A stretch of DNA of 64,000 nt from Diploptera punctata (GCA_030220185.1 JASPKZ010007542.1:496001-560000); one strand, 5' to 3'. Positions 22,679 through 33,233 are shown, counted from the stretch's first letter. Notes: a model not told the origin generated them from the sequence alone. Translations and numbers: made by a program.

Positions 22679-22714
<36 letters not shown>

Positions 22715-22720
22715 TATATG
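22679..22720. repeat. (TA)n microsatellite
   Basis: TA run following the SINE tail. Confidence 0.9.
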
Positions 22721-23040
22721 TCGTAACGTCGAACTACAGGTAAGAGGTGGTCTTCCGATCATTGTTCCCAGAAAGGTGTTTAGGCCATGTCACTGACACA
22801 AGAATCGCGGGTATATTTTGTGCGCTGTTGCTACATTTAAGAAAATTTGGTCTTGATTATTTCATTAACCGTTGGGCTAATCACAAAATGAAAGCGAGAA
22901 GATGGATGTTTTACTGTAATTTAACATCTCTTTGAATTAGTGCACTTCCAATAAGTATTTTTACGTGTTACTTTTGAGGTTACGAGTTAAATGCTGAAAG
23001 TAATATAGTGTACGGTTAAAAACTATAATATAGTTACCTT
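22721..23040. other. No gene seen
   Basis: No recognised signature. Confidence 0.4.
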
Positions 23041-23054
23041 GTAGGTCCGTCTCC

Positions 23055-23597
23055 TCAACTCAAGTTCTTTTTAAACTCTGTAGGCCTTTCGGGACTAGTC
23101 CCATCATCAGCAGAATGCATTAGGTCCGTTCTTGTTGACCCTTGTTGAAGCACTGACTTGGTTGTGAGAATTTTGTACAGAGGATTGTGTGGATTAGGTG
23201 TGTATTCATTGAGAATCAGGTTGTTGTTGATTTCTCTTAGGATTGCGATTTCCTCCAGTATATTTATTCTCGTTGGAATGTTTTCTCTATGTACTATTGT
23301 GAGGGTGTTATCGATGTTATGCATATGGTGTCCAGCTTGAATTACATGTTTTGCGTAACTTGATTTTCCTCCATTGTAAATGAAATCTCTGAAATGTTCC
23401 TTGAATCTAATGTTGAAGCTTCTGTTAGTTTTCCCAATGTAGAATTTATTGCAGTCTGTACATGTTAATTTGTAGATGCCTTTATTGTCGAATTCATCTA
23501 TTTCTTCGATGTTGTTGTTTATTAAATTGTTTAGTTTGTTGTCAGTTCTGTAGGATATATTAATATTCTTATCGAGCTTTTTTAGTGTGTTGGCCAA
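23055..23597 (-). pseudogene. Penelope-like GIY-YIG endonuclease
   Basis: A 180-codon frame with GIYKLTCTDCNKFYIGKTNR, the GIY...YIG signature preceded by the linker segment EEIDEFDNKG. Downstream RFKEHFRDF, the KSSYAKHVIQAGHH segment and NILEEIAILRE hold the expected arginine, histidines and glutamate of the nuclease. The CTDC pair gives the CxxC-type finger seen inside many PLE nucleases. The fold nicks DNA to prime reverse transcription. It lies directly downstream of the RT but in a separate frame, so the copy is not functional as a fusion. Confidence 0.85.
23076..23115 (-). ncRNA. Hammerhead-ribozyme-like motif of the Penelope element
   Basis: Reading the minus strand from 23115: helix I arm TTCTG, core CTGATGA, an extra T, stem II GGGAC-TA-GTCCC, GAAA, the self-complementary AGGCCT, a cleavage-site-like A, then CAGAG, which pairs with TTCTG. 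All three helices and the conserved core can be drawn. Penelope-like elements are known to carry type I hammerheads with very short helix III that may act as dimers. The U after CTGATGA is unusual and activity is untested. Confidence 0.55.
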
Positions 23598-23664
23598 TTT
23601 TAATGTTTCTTTACCAGTGTACGTGAGAGTTATCCATTTCTTGTTGTTGTCATTGGATTCTATT

Positions 23665-24565
23665 TCAAGTTTGGTTATGTTGGTAATGTTGTTTTTTTCT
23701 TTTTTGTTTGTTTATAATTCTATTTATTATTTGTTTGTTGTAGCCGTTAATTTTTGCCATGTGTTTGATGTAATTTAATTCTTTATTATAATTGTCTTTA
23801 TTTAGAGGGAGTTTTAACATCCTATTTATTAGGCTTTTGAATGTACTTATTTTATGTTGAAAAGGATGTCTCGATTTATTGTTTATGGCTAGTGTGTTGC
23901 TTGTCAGTTTTCGATAAATGCCAATTTCTATTTTGTTGTTGGTGAAGTTTTTTGTTAGTGTTAGGTCCAAATAGTTTATACTGTTGTTGATTTCTGTTTC
24001 ATCAGTAAAGATGATTTTGTTGTGCATGTTATTTAAATCTTGAGAGATTTCTTTGTCTTTTCTATTTTCGCTGTCATAAATAATTAATACGTCGTGTACG
24101 TATCTTGTGAATAATTTTATGTTGAATTTAGTAATTAGTTCTTTGAGGTGTGTATTTTCTAATTCTTGTAAGAATATTTCTGCTAGGATTCCCGATGTGG
24201 GACTTCCCATGGGCTTCCGTCTTCTTGGACGAAGAGTTCGTTGTTGATTTGGAAGTAATTCTGTTGTGTTATTGTTTTTATGGTGTTACTTAGTTGGTTG
24301 ATGTAGTTATTTTCAAGTTTCTTGTCCATTAATTTTTGTTTTATTATATCTATTGTTTCATTTATTGGGATGTTAGTGTATAAGTCTTTTATATCAAACG
24401 ACGTCATTTTTGTGTTTTTGTTGATTTCTAGGTTATGTATTTTTTTTCTGCCAAGTCATATGAGTTTTTAATTGTGAATTGATTATCTAAATTGATGTCT
24501 TCTTTTATTTTTTGGGTAACGAATTTAGAAATTTTGTAGTTGGGTGCATTTATGCAAAAAATCAA
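23665..24565 (-). pseudogene. Penelope-like reverse transcriptase, broken
   Basis: Three frames together cover the RT: 24428-24565 (NAPNYKISKF), 24183-24407 (SFDIKDLYTNIP, RT box A, then a box with NYFQINNELFVQ) and 23665-24210 (MGSPTSGILAEIFLQELE, box B). The catalytic box reads YVHDVLIIYD where the family has YxDD, so one catalytic aspartate is replaced by histidine. Frameshifts near 24,200 and 24,415 interrupt the chain. The polymerase would copy element RNA at a break; this copy cannot. Confidence 0.85.
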
Positions 24566-24888
24566 CAACACCAAAATCTCCAAAGCAAATCCCTCCAAAA
24601 AAATCAAGCACATGTAGGCTATTTCATTAATTTATTCTTCTTCATTACATGTTTCCAGCCGTAGCTGGTGATATGAATATATCATGAATTTGTAAAAATT
24701 TAAAACTTAAGCATTTAATTATGTGCGAACAAAAAAAAATTGTAGACAGGTTGCCTATAATTTAATTAAATCGCTCGAAATGAAATAATGAAACGAGCTA
24801 ATGCGTTTTTAAACATACTCATGTCTCAATTAAATCCATTATTGGGTCATTAAATAATTTAAATAAGACCCTCGGCCTACCAGCTGAC
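24566..24888. other. No gene seen
   Basis: A+T-rich DNA without recognisable features. Confidence 0.4.
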
Positions 24889-25060
24889 TGTTGACTTCAA
24901 ATTCACTAGTTGCAGAGGTGAACGATCTATCCAGTATAGGGATAATATGTGGTCAGTATGTCGAGTGTACCAGCCGTTAAAGCTGGTTTTCTCAACCTTG
25001 AGCTGCTACTTATTGTAGTTAGCCCACATTACTTACCGGTCCGAAAATGACTGGAATTCA
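24889..25060 (-). mobile_element. SINE fragment (family GCCGTAGCCAAGCGG)
   Basis: Matches the body of the SINE at 32925-33233, with words such as ATGTCGAGTGTACCAGCCGT and GAGCTGCTACTTATTGTAG. The tRNA-like head is missing. Confidence 0.6.
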
Positions 25061-25423
25061 TGAAACAATTTCTTCCACCATACAGACCCCAACCAGCACG
25101 AGTTCCTTTTGCTTCATTTCTGTAAATGCCTTTGATCGTGTCGCATCTAGGATCTGTGGATATATACCAGTAGGCGTGGTTTTCTCTTGTTGTGTATATT
25201 AAAGTTTATTCTGTATTTCTGGTAAAAATGGATCGTTGAAATAAAATTTAAACCCACAATTTCCATTAAAATATGAAGAACAATGAAAAAAAATTCAGGC
25301 CGATTTAAAAATTTGGGCTTCTTGAATACTATTCGCTGACACTGTCGTGTGTATCATTCCTTTTCGTATATGTAGTTAAATATTTAATTACAGCTGTGTA
25401 AATAATAATAATTAATAATATTA
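25061..25423. other. No gene seen
   Basis: No recognised signature. Confidence 0.4.
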
Positions 25424-26105
25424 ACTAACTACCTAACTCACTGGCAATATTGAACGCATAGGTTCATGGCCGCGCAGACACAAACTCTCCATACATCCCT
25501 ATTCTGAGCTAATGTTTTCCAATCATTCCTTGTATAATCAACTTCTCTCAAATCATTGTTAATGTTATTCTCCCACCTCATTCTTGGTCTACAAACTGGA
25601 CGTTTTCCCTCTGGTTTTCTACAAGAAGCTTCCATGCACGTCTTTCATTCCCCATTCGTGACACATGTCCTGCCCATCGCAGTCTACGAGACTTAACTGT
25701 TCTCATTATATCTGGCTTCCTATAAAGACCATGTAGGTCACTTATGTAGTCTTCTCCATTCGCCTGTCTGTTCATCTCTCTTTGGTCCAAAAATGTTCCT
25801 AAGAACTTTATTCTCATATACTCGTAATCTCCTTTCCTCCCTTAAAGTAAGAGTACATGTTTCGAATCCATATAATATAACTGGTAGAATAATAGTTTTA
25901 TATATTTCCAGTTTAACGTTTTTGAAATGATTTCGGACGTCAAGAGTCTCTATAATGCATAATACTACACCTTTACAGAATTGACCCAATGTTTATTTTC
26001 TTTGTGCATTTCATTTCTATTTGTGATTATTGTTCCTAGGTATTTGAATTCGGCCACTTCCTCAAAATTTCCCTTATTTTTGATTAGCTGTCCATTTCCA
26101 TTATA
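25424..26105 (-). mobile_element. RTE-like LINE 3' fragment
   Basis: Diverged copy of the 3' quarter of the element at 27371-29958. It contains frames with KLEIYKTIILPVILYGFETC, RLRWAGHVSRMGNERRAW and EGKRPVCRPRMRWE, all in different phases because of indels. It ends at the same 3' position (TCACTGGCAAT, with TTAACTAACT-like tail repeats) and is cut upstream at 26105 by a pogo-like MITE. Confidence 0.85.
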
Positions 26106-26687
26106 CAGTAAAACTTGTTCAAAGCGGAATCACATAGGACCATTTTTCCCCACATTAGATAACATTCCGCATTATAAAAAACAAAAAAAAATCAATCTTA
26201 GATTATAGAGCACCGCATATGTCTTTTTATGTACCTTGGATTAATTGTAGTTCCGCTGCCGTTGGAAAGTGAAGTACAGTATGTACGAACGATTTCGACG
26301 GTAACGCGCGAGAAAACAGTCCCGTTTAGTCAGCGTTAAAAATGTCTCTTAGGCGCGTATCCTGAAATTAAAGTATGCAGTTTCGTTTTCCACTCACTAA
26401 CTATACTTTCGTCCACATCCTTTGATTCCCCATAAATTTCATTCCACACTACATTGTGTCGTCTTTTAAAACTCTCCACAACCAACTTTATCTAAATCGC
26501 TCGAATTTACTAGACTTCACTTTTCAACGGCAGCGGAACTACAATTAATCCAAGGTAAGTAAAAAGACATATACGGTATTCTGTAATATAAGATTGGTTA
26601 GTAATTTTGTTTTTTTATAATGCGGAATTTTGTCTAATGTGGAAAAAAATTGGTCCCATGCGATTCCGCTTTGAACAAGTTTTATTG
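26106..26687. mobile_element. pogo/Tigger-like MITE, 582 bp
   Basis: Terminal inverted repeats begin CAGTAAAACTTGTTCAAAGC on the left and CAATAAAACTTGTTCAAAGC (inverse of the right end). They are flanked by TA (26104-26105 and 26688-26689). The inverted similarity extends inward through GGAACTACAATTAATCCAAG and GCGGAAT blocks, covering about 180 bp per side. There is no transposase frame. The superfamily call rests on TA flanks and CAGT-type ends. Confidence 0.7.
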
Positions 26688-26689
26688 TA

Positions 26690-27029
26690 TTTAAATTGGT
26701 GCCAAATCATACAACAATATATAAACTGGGAATAACTTAGATAATGGATAGTTAGTTTTTTATGCAGTCCGACATTTTTAGATAAGCTGGCATCAGAAAT
26801 TGATTTGTTCCAATTTTTTGTACATCATTAAATAAGACCAAAAATTCTCTTATTTTACGCACTTCTTGTATGACTGACTTATTGTTAGTTTACAATTTTA
26901 TTTACATTTTATTAGATAAAATAATTTGATCTCAAATTAAAGGTTTTATTATTATGATCTTGATCAGCCAAACTATTATGGTAACGATTCCAGATGTTCA
27001 ATAATATTGTATTTAGAATATCCTAATGA
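26690..27029. other. No gene seen
   Basis: A+T-rich DNA without recognisable features. Confidence 0.4.
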
Positions 27030-27347
27030 CCAGCCTCATGGGCTAGTGTTCAGTGTTACTGACTGCTGTTCATGAGGTCCCGGGTTCGATTCCCGGTTAG
27101 ACCATAGCAATTGTTTCTTAAAGGGAATTATTCCTGTGGTTGCCCATGATCTGAAATTTAAGTTAAGAACTCTCATGGCGCTTCCTTATCATTTATCACC
27201 CATCATATCATCGGGGTAACGTAACTCGGCCTTCCAGGTGCCCCAACCTAAGAAATGGATTACAATTACGCCAATGTCAGGGGAGAAAGCCAGAAATGTC
27301 ATAAAACACAACCTGGCGGCATTAAACAAAAAAATCCTAATTATGGT
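27030..27347 (+). mobile_element. tRNA-derived SINE (head C, tail 1)
   Basis: A different tRNA-like head (CATGGGCTAGTGTTCAGTG A-box region; B-box GGTTCGATTCCC) is joined to the same tail as the head-A SINEs (CGGCCTTCCAGGTGCCCCAA, AATGGATTACAATTACGCCA). It ends in GGCGGCATTAAACAAAAAAA. Confidence 0.75.
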
Positions 27348-27580
27348 TTAACAGCTTATCACATCTAATATACTTACTTACTTACTCACTGGCACTATCG
27401 AATCCGTAGGTTCATGGCCGCACGGACATTAGCTCTCCATACATCCCTATCCTGAGCTAATGCTTTCCAATCATCCCCTGTAAAATCTACTTCCCTCAAA
27501 TCATAGTTAATGTTATTCTCCCACCTCATTCTTGGTCTACCAACTGGGCGTTTTCCCTCTGGCTTTCCTACAAGAAGCTT

Positions 27581-29605
27581 CTATGCAAGTCTTTCATTCC
27601 CCATACGTGCAACATGTCCTGCCCAACGCAGTCTACGAGACTTAACTGTTCTTATTATATCTGGCTTCCTATAAAGACCATGTAGTTCATTGTTATGTAG
27701 TCTTCTCCATTCACCTGTCTGTTCATCTCTCTTTGGTCCAAAAATTTTCCTAAGTACTTTATTCTCAAATACTTGTAATCTCCTTTCCTCCCTTAAAGTA
27801 AGAGTCCATGTTTCGCACCCATATAATATAACTGGTAGAATAATAGTTTTATATATTTTCAGCTTAACGTTTTTTGAAAGGAGTTGGGACATCAAGAGTC
27901 TCTGCAATGCATAATAGCACGCATTTCCAGAATTGAGCCTATGTTTAATTTCTTTGTGCATCTCATTCCTATTTGTGATTATTGTTCCTAGGTATTTGAA
28001 TTCAGCCACTTCCTCAAAATTTCCCTCATTTGTCATTAGCTGTCCATTTCCATTATATAATGAATTTCTACGTGTGACCATATATTTAGTTTTATTGATA
28101 TTTACTTCCAGTCCTAAGTTCTTAGTGTTACTCAATAGTGTGTGCGTGTTGTCCTTTAGTATCTCCTCGCTATCGGCCAACAATACTACATCATCAGCAT
28201 AAACTAACAGCTTATTAATACCATTGAGTTGTAAGCCTTCCTCATTCTCTAAAGATTTAATGGCATGCTCTAGTACAAAATTAAATAGTAGAGGAGATAG
28301 TGCATCTCCTTGCTTCAACCCATTCTGGATTTCAAAAGTGTCTGAAAACTGTTTGCCTACACGCACCCTACTCTTTGTGCCATTTAGACACATTCGTATA
28401 AGTCTAACTAACTTTTTAGGAATTCCGAACTCCAGCAGGATACTATATAACTTCTCCCTCTTAATTGAATCATATGCTTTTTTGAAGTCTACATATAGTT
28501 GATGTACAGTACCATTATATTCCCATTTGTTTTCTAAAATCTGTCTTATACTAAAAATCTGATCTGTTGTAGACCTGTTTCTTCTAAATGCACATTGATG
28601 ATCTCCTAGAATGTCATCAATATAGGGAGTAAGTCTGCTTACTAATATATTTGTTAGAATTTTGTACGAAGTTGAAAGTAATGAGATGCCCCTGTAGTTG
28701 TTGCAATCAGTTTTATCTCCTTTCTTATAAATTGGTACGATAATTGATTCCTTCCATTCATCTGGAAGAGCTTCTTTTTCCCAAATCATACTAAGCAACC
28801 AGCGTATCTTGTCCATCAATTTTTCTCCCCCTGATTTTATCAGTTCTGCTGGGATCTCATCTGAACCTGATGCTTTATACATCTTCAATTTTTCAATCGC
28901 CATTTCAACCTCTAATGCACTTGGCTCTGCGACTAGCATTTCTGCTGTCTGTAAATTATCCTCCTCAATGTCCTGTTCTGTATGTACATTTAATAGCTGA
29001 TTAAAGTAACTTTTCCATCTATTTAATATACTCCTAGAATCTGCAATCATATCCCCATTTTCATTCCGAATTATGTTTGTTCTAGCCTGAAACCCTTTCT
29101 TCTCTATACTAATTCCCTGATATAATTCTCTAATGTTCCTATTTTTTGCATTCATTTCAAGATCATTAATCTTCTCTCTCAAATATTCCCTCTTTTTACT
29201 CTTTAGTAACTTGGTGGTTTCCCGTCTAACACTACCCAATTGCTCTAAATTTACCTCATTTGGCTCGTGTAACCATTTCATTTTTGCTAGCTTTCTTTTC
29301 TTTACAATGTCGGCACATTCCTCATCAAACCATTTCTTGTTTTGCCTCTTTTTTAAACAACCAATGCTTTCTGATGCTGACAATTTAATAGTATCTCTTA
29401 TAGCCTCCCATTCTTTATTTATATCAGTTTCTTCTTCGTTTGCCACATTGTCATCTGAAGATTCCAGTACTTCAAATCTATTAGCAATTTTGATTTGGTA
29501 TTCTTGCCGCATTTCATCATTTTTCAAGTTTTTTAATTCATATTTTACAGAATCATCTTTAGTGTTTGTTCCTCTCATAAGCGATAGCCGTTGTCTGATT
29601 TTCAC
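27581..29605 (-). pseudogene. RTE-like reverse transcriptase (about 675 codons open)
   Basis: The open part begins after the endonuclease (frame upstream of codon GTG at 29605 reads SDHHLVRVKI, the end of the nuclease fold). RT boxes follow: VPIYKKGDKTDCNNYRGISL, AFRRNRSTTDQIF, LYVDFKKAYDSI (box A), QGDALSPLLFNFVLEHAI (box B) and LLVYADDVVLLADS (box C with catalytic YADD, near residue 468). The C-terminus has YGCETWTLT and SRRLRWAGHVARM. The enzyme primes cDNA synthesis on nicked target DNA. This frame is intact over 2 kb, so the copy is young, but it lacks a linked endonuclease. The 3' end of the protein runs into other frames below 27581. Confidence 0.88.
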
Positions 29606-29651
29606 TCTGACCAGATGATGATCCGAATTGCAGTCTGTCCCTCTAACTGAT

Positions 29652-29927
29652 TTAACATCGATTTATGCTACTGTGCCAGCGTTTATCCACTAATACATGA
29701 TCTATCTGGTTCGGAGTTTCTCCATATGGGGACGTCCAGGTGTATTTATGAATATCCTTATGCTGAAATGTTGTGCTCTTAACAATGAGATTCTTTGATG
29801 TGACAAATGTGACTAATCTAACCCCGTTGTCGTTACTATCTTCATGAAGACTGAATTTGCCTATTGTTGGTTTGAATATATCTTCCCGCCCCACTTTTGC
29901 ATTAAAATCTCCTAAGATAATTTTCAT
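29652..29927 (-). pseudogene. AP-endonuclease C-terminal part of the RTE-like LINE
   Basis: A 91-codon frame with MKIILGDFNAKVGRE (the GDFNA catalytic strand), SNDNGVRLVTF and TWTSPYGETPNQIDHVLVDK (NQIDH box). These are the last three motifs of the APE-type nuclease that nicks the insertion site. The first half of the nuclease is gone. A 1-base shift near 29,645 moves the final DHH motif into the RT frame. Confidence 0.85.
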
Positions 29928-29958
29928 ATGATATCGTGAAAGGCTATCAAATAAGCAT

Positions 29959-30914
29959 TCTAATATATAAAAATGAATGTTGGTTTGCTTGTTCGTACGT
30001 TATACGCGGCCATACCGTTGATCCGATTCTGATGGGGCTTTTTGCAAAATGTTCAGGAGATTCCCGGAATGAACATAGGTTATAAGAGAGTTGCGACACT
30101 CAACTCCTACACCCTTAAAAATCGCCCTTTGTAATAGAAAACGTTAAAAAAGTAGATTTTTTGACGTTTAAATGGCTTACGCTGCCTAAAACATAACAAA
30201 TACACAAAATTTATTAATGTACACAGAATTGAATATCTCAAAAAGCTCTACAAAAAAGTCCCCAACAGCATATGTTTATCTTTTACGGATAACTCACAAT
30301 AACCATTTTTGTCTTTCATTGATGCCAAAAAGATCAAGAGAAGTATGCAGATTCCTGTGCAAGCATAGCAGCACATGGCGGGTTTTCTTTTACGGATAAC
30401 TCACAACAACGAATTTTGTCGTTTAGCTCATTTATGCCAAGAAGATAGAGATAAGTCGATTCCCGGGCAACACCGGGTAATCAGCACGTGGAATCTTAAA
30501 GTAATTACGATATACATTTATAATTATTTTTAATTTTACTTATTCAACTAAACATAAGAAGTACGTTAATTTTCGTCTTTCAGCTCATTTATGCCAAGAT
30601 GATTGGGATTATTAAATTCCCGGATAACGCCAGATAAACAGCACGGGGTATCTAAACATAATTACGATATAAAGTTTTCGTTTCACTTATACTACCCGTA
30701 AACGTAGAACGTATTAATTTTCTTATTGCTGCTCATATATGCCAAGAAGTTCGGGATAAGTAGATTCCCGGACAACGCCGGGTAATCAACACGGGGTGTC
30801 TAAACAATATAAATTTATAATTATTTTTCCTTATACTTATTCAACTAAACATAAAAGCACATTGATTTTCATTTATTTGAGCGTAGTAGCACACGCCGGG
30901 TATTAGATAGTAGT
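29959..30914 (+). mobile_element. Non-autonomous Helitron/Helentron-like element
   Basis: Starts TCTAATATATAAAAATGAAT, followed by GTACGTTATACGCGGCCATA and CCGTTGATCCGATTCTGATG, a 5' end familiar from insect Helitron-like elements. It contains three diverged units of about 155 bp, each with GCTCATTTATGCC and a CCGG-type hairpin (CCCGGGCAACACCGGGTAAT). It ends near a CACGCCGGGTATTAGATAG segment. There is no Rep/helicase gene and no target duplication, as expected for the class. The 3' boundary is approximate. Confidence 0.55.
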
Positions 30915-30968
30915 TAATATAAATCATCGATAAAAAGAAACAAAAATGGCTCTCTAATTATGAAAAAC

Positions 30969-31424
30969 AATAGTTTTAAAAAACTAAAAGAACACGCTTT
31001 ATTAGAAACCTAAAAAATGAAAAATAATTTTAATTTCCAATACGCTTGGGATAAAATAAAGTGGTCAACAAAAAAATCATCTCCAACACATATAGAATAA
31101 AATTAGAGTTATCAACAAAAAGAAAATAATTTTACCATCAAAAGCGTGGGGTGCTCTATATCAATTAATATATTTGATAATAAACAGATATTGGTAAAAG
31201 TAAGCTCTCTAAGAAGAAAATGTAAAAATCATAAAAATCACCCCACGCTTTTTATGGTAAAATTATTTTCTTTTTGTTGATAACTCTAATTTTATTTTAT
31301 ATGTGTTGGAGATGATTTTTTTGTTGACCACTTTATTTTATCCCAAGCGTATTGGAAATTAAAATTATTTTTCATTTTTTAGTTTTCTAATAAAGCGTGT
31401 TCTTTTAGTTTTTTTAAAACTATT
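30969..31424. repeat. Palindromic MITE-like repeat, ~185-bp arms
   Basis: Arms 30969-31153 and 31239-31424 are almost perfect complements (AATAGTTTTAAAAAACTAAA against its inverse; inner ends AAAGCGTGGGGTG and CACCCCACGCTTT). The 85-bp centre is unrelated. No clear target duplication was found. It could be a foldback element or a MITE. Confidence 0.8.
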
Positions 31425-31548
31425 ATTTATTTCTTATTTTTTAGTTTTAATATTTTACAGAATAAGATAAAAATGTAAATATCTTTAAATTCGATACTAT
31501 TGTAGTATGAGCTAAAAGTAATACTCTTCTATAAAAAAAACCTCCCAG

Positions 31549-31642
31549 CCGGATTTGAACCAGCGACATACGTATTACTGAAATTATATACCACTAATAG
31601 TTCACTGCTCTTCCAACTGAGCTCTTATAGCGATTGACTAAA
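31549..31642 (-). pseudogene. tRNA-Tyr-like remnant
   Basis: On the minus strand an A-box-like GAGCTCAGTTGGAAGAGC D-arm and a T-arm GCTGGTTCAAATCCGGC are followed by a T-run terminator (TTTTTTTT). The T-arm and the preceding GTC resemble tRNA-Tyr, and the enlarged anticodon region could be a decayed intron. The 5' and 3' acceptor strands (GCTATAA versus TGGGAGG) do not pair, and no clear GTA anticodon is in place. It is not a functional tRNA. Confidence 0.4.
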
Positions 31643-31694
31643 AACTCGACAAGTCCGCAACCAATTATACCAGTTTTCATTTTTTTGATTTTCG

Positions 31695-31997
31695 GATGAT
31701 TCTGGCCAGGATTTTAGAAACAAAATATGAAATTATTGTATTGTCACGGGTCCTCTACAAGTATACAAAGTTTCAAGTCGAACCAATGTTCCTAAATTGG
31801 TGAAAATCGCGTTGAAAGATTCCGTTAAATAGACACAAAAACACTTTTTTTTATTTTCTGATGATTATGGCCAGGATTTTAGAAAATAAATATGAAATTA
31901 TTGTATTGTCACGGGTCCTCTACAAGTATACAAAGTTTCAAGTCAATCCAATGTTTCTAAGTGGGTGAAAATCGCGTTGAAAGATTCCGTTACATAT
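31695..31997 (+). repeat. Two-copy tandem repeat, 165-bp period
   Basis: GGCCAGGATTTTAGAAA, TTGTCACGGGTCCTCTACAA and GAAAATCGCGTTGAAAGATT occur twice, at 31695-31830 and 31860-31995. The two copies differ by a few bases and the second runs directly into the GGAC/GGAT microsatellite. Confidence 0.85.
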
Positions 31998-32175
31998 ATA
32001 GATGGATGGACGGACGGACGGATGGACGGATGGATGGACGGATGGACGGATGGACGGATGGACGGATGGACGGATGGACGGGTGGACGGATGGACGGATG
32101 GACGGATGGACGGATGGACGGATGGACGGATGGACGGATGGACGGATGGACGGATGGACGGATGGACGGATGGAC

Positions 32176-32209
<34 letters not shown>

Positions 32210-32214
32210 ATGGA
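31998..32214 (+). repeat. (GGACGGAT)n microsatellite
   Basis: 8-bp GGATGGAC units for about 170 bp, grading into GGAT repeats at 32180-32214. The [12 protein letters not shown] reading frames are artefacts of the repeat. Confidence 0.95.
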
Positions 32215-32924
32215 TACAGGTCAAGCTAATATAAAGCGTGTAAAAATACTGAATTTGATGTAATGTATCGTAAGAGAAAACATCATGTCATCTCTTTTAT
32301 AATGTGTCTCGCTCAGAAATTTGTTGAAGAAAGATTTTTCCGTAATATTGACCACTGGAGGGATATCTAGCGCACGGTATTAGGGACTTTATTGCATTTT
32401 CTTGAGGCTAAGTATGATGGCGTATGCAGGCACTAAATCTACACAAAGAATTGAATTCTCTTTATATGACACACTGGTCCTATGTTATGCTGGATATGAA
32501 CAAAGTTTTACATTAAAGAAGAACATTTGATTTCAGTTGTTTGTTGCATATACCTGTATCGCACTTTAAAAGAATGAAGAACTATAGTATTCAAAATTAT
32601 AATGAATACCAAATAAAGATTTATTTTAGAGATCAACGATTTTCCCGCCTTAACCTTTGAAGGCAAAAAAAAAAAATTACATTTAATAGAATGATAAACT
32701 AAGATGGTGGTCTCGTAGTTACAAGCCTCGTCTCTCGTTCCGAGGTTCGCGTTCTCAAAGTCAACTAGATCCATTGATTTTTCAAGGCATAAAAATCTTG
32801 AGTTTTTTTCCCCTCCCTTCGGATTGATCGTCACGTGAAGTAAAGCCGTGGGCCCCGCATCGTAGACTTACGGCAAGTAAAGTAACCTCCGATTGAGGGT
32901 CTTTCCACTTTTCAGCGGTTGCCC
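32215..32924. other. No gene seen
   Basis: No recognised signature; short frames have no domain. Confidence 0.4.
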
Positions 32925-33233
32925 TTTTACCAGCCGGCTGCTGGCCCTTCACATCCACATGTGTCAATCACAGAGGTAGATGATCAACAGCCAGTGTAGG
33001 GGTGACATATGGTTAACATGTCGAGTCCCCCAGCCGTTATAGCTGGTTCCACAACCTGGAGCCGCTACTTATTGTAGCTATCCAATTGCCTCACGATGCT
33101 GGGTGGGCACCGGTCCCATACTGGCCGAAATACCATGAGAAAATTTCTTCCCCCATGGAGACTCGAACCAGCGCAAGTCCCGTAGCTCTGCGCCAAGGCT
33201 TCCTACCTTAACCGCTTGGCTACGGCGCGGGAC
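32925..33233 (-). mobile_element. tRNA-derived SINE (family GCCGTAGCCAAGCGG)
   Basis: On the minus strand the head reads CGCGCCGTAGCCAAGCGGTT (A-box TAGCCAAGCGG), then the B-box GGTTCGAGTCTCC. The body and tail run to about 32925. Relatives lie at 37728-38032 and 24889-25060. There is no shared tail with the other two SINE families. Confidence 0.8.

Larger units (their letters stand above)
23041..24565 (-). mobile_element. Penelope-like element, 5'-truncated
   Basis: On the minus strand the order is reverse transcriptase, GIY-YIG endonuclease, then a hammerhead-like motif at the 3' end. That is the diagnostic architecture of Penelope-like elements, which differ from LINEs by using a GIY-YIG nuclease. 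The 5' part stops near 24,565 inside the RT N-terminal region (frame with APNYKISKF and FTIKNSYDLAEK). Frame changes and a mutated catalytic box show it is inactive. Confidence 0.85.
27371..29958 (-). mobile_element. RTE-like LINE, near full coding length, 5'-truncated
   Basis: Minus-strand non-LTR element with endonuclease and reverse transcriptase in the RTE order, a short 3' untranslated part and a 3' tail of TAAG repeats (CTTACTTACTTACTCACTGG at 27372-27391). The 5' end is missing at 29958, where a Helitron-like element begins. One frameshift near 29,645 separates the endonuclease from the RT. At least six further fragments of the family lie in the window. Confidence 0.85.

Noticed and set aside
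27690..29618. Plus-strand frames of 60-160 codons across the RTE element
   Set aside because: They are antisense to the 2 kb RT frame with all RT boxes; no domain of their own.
31961..32263. WTDGRMDG repeat proteins in three frames
   Set aside because: All frames are open across an 8-bp microsatellite, with no start context or flanking coding sequence.
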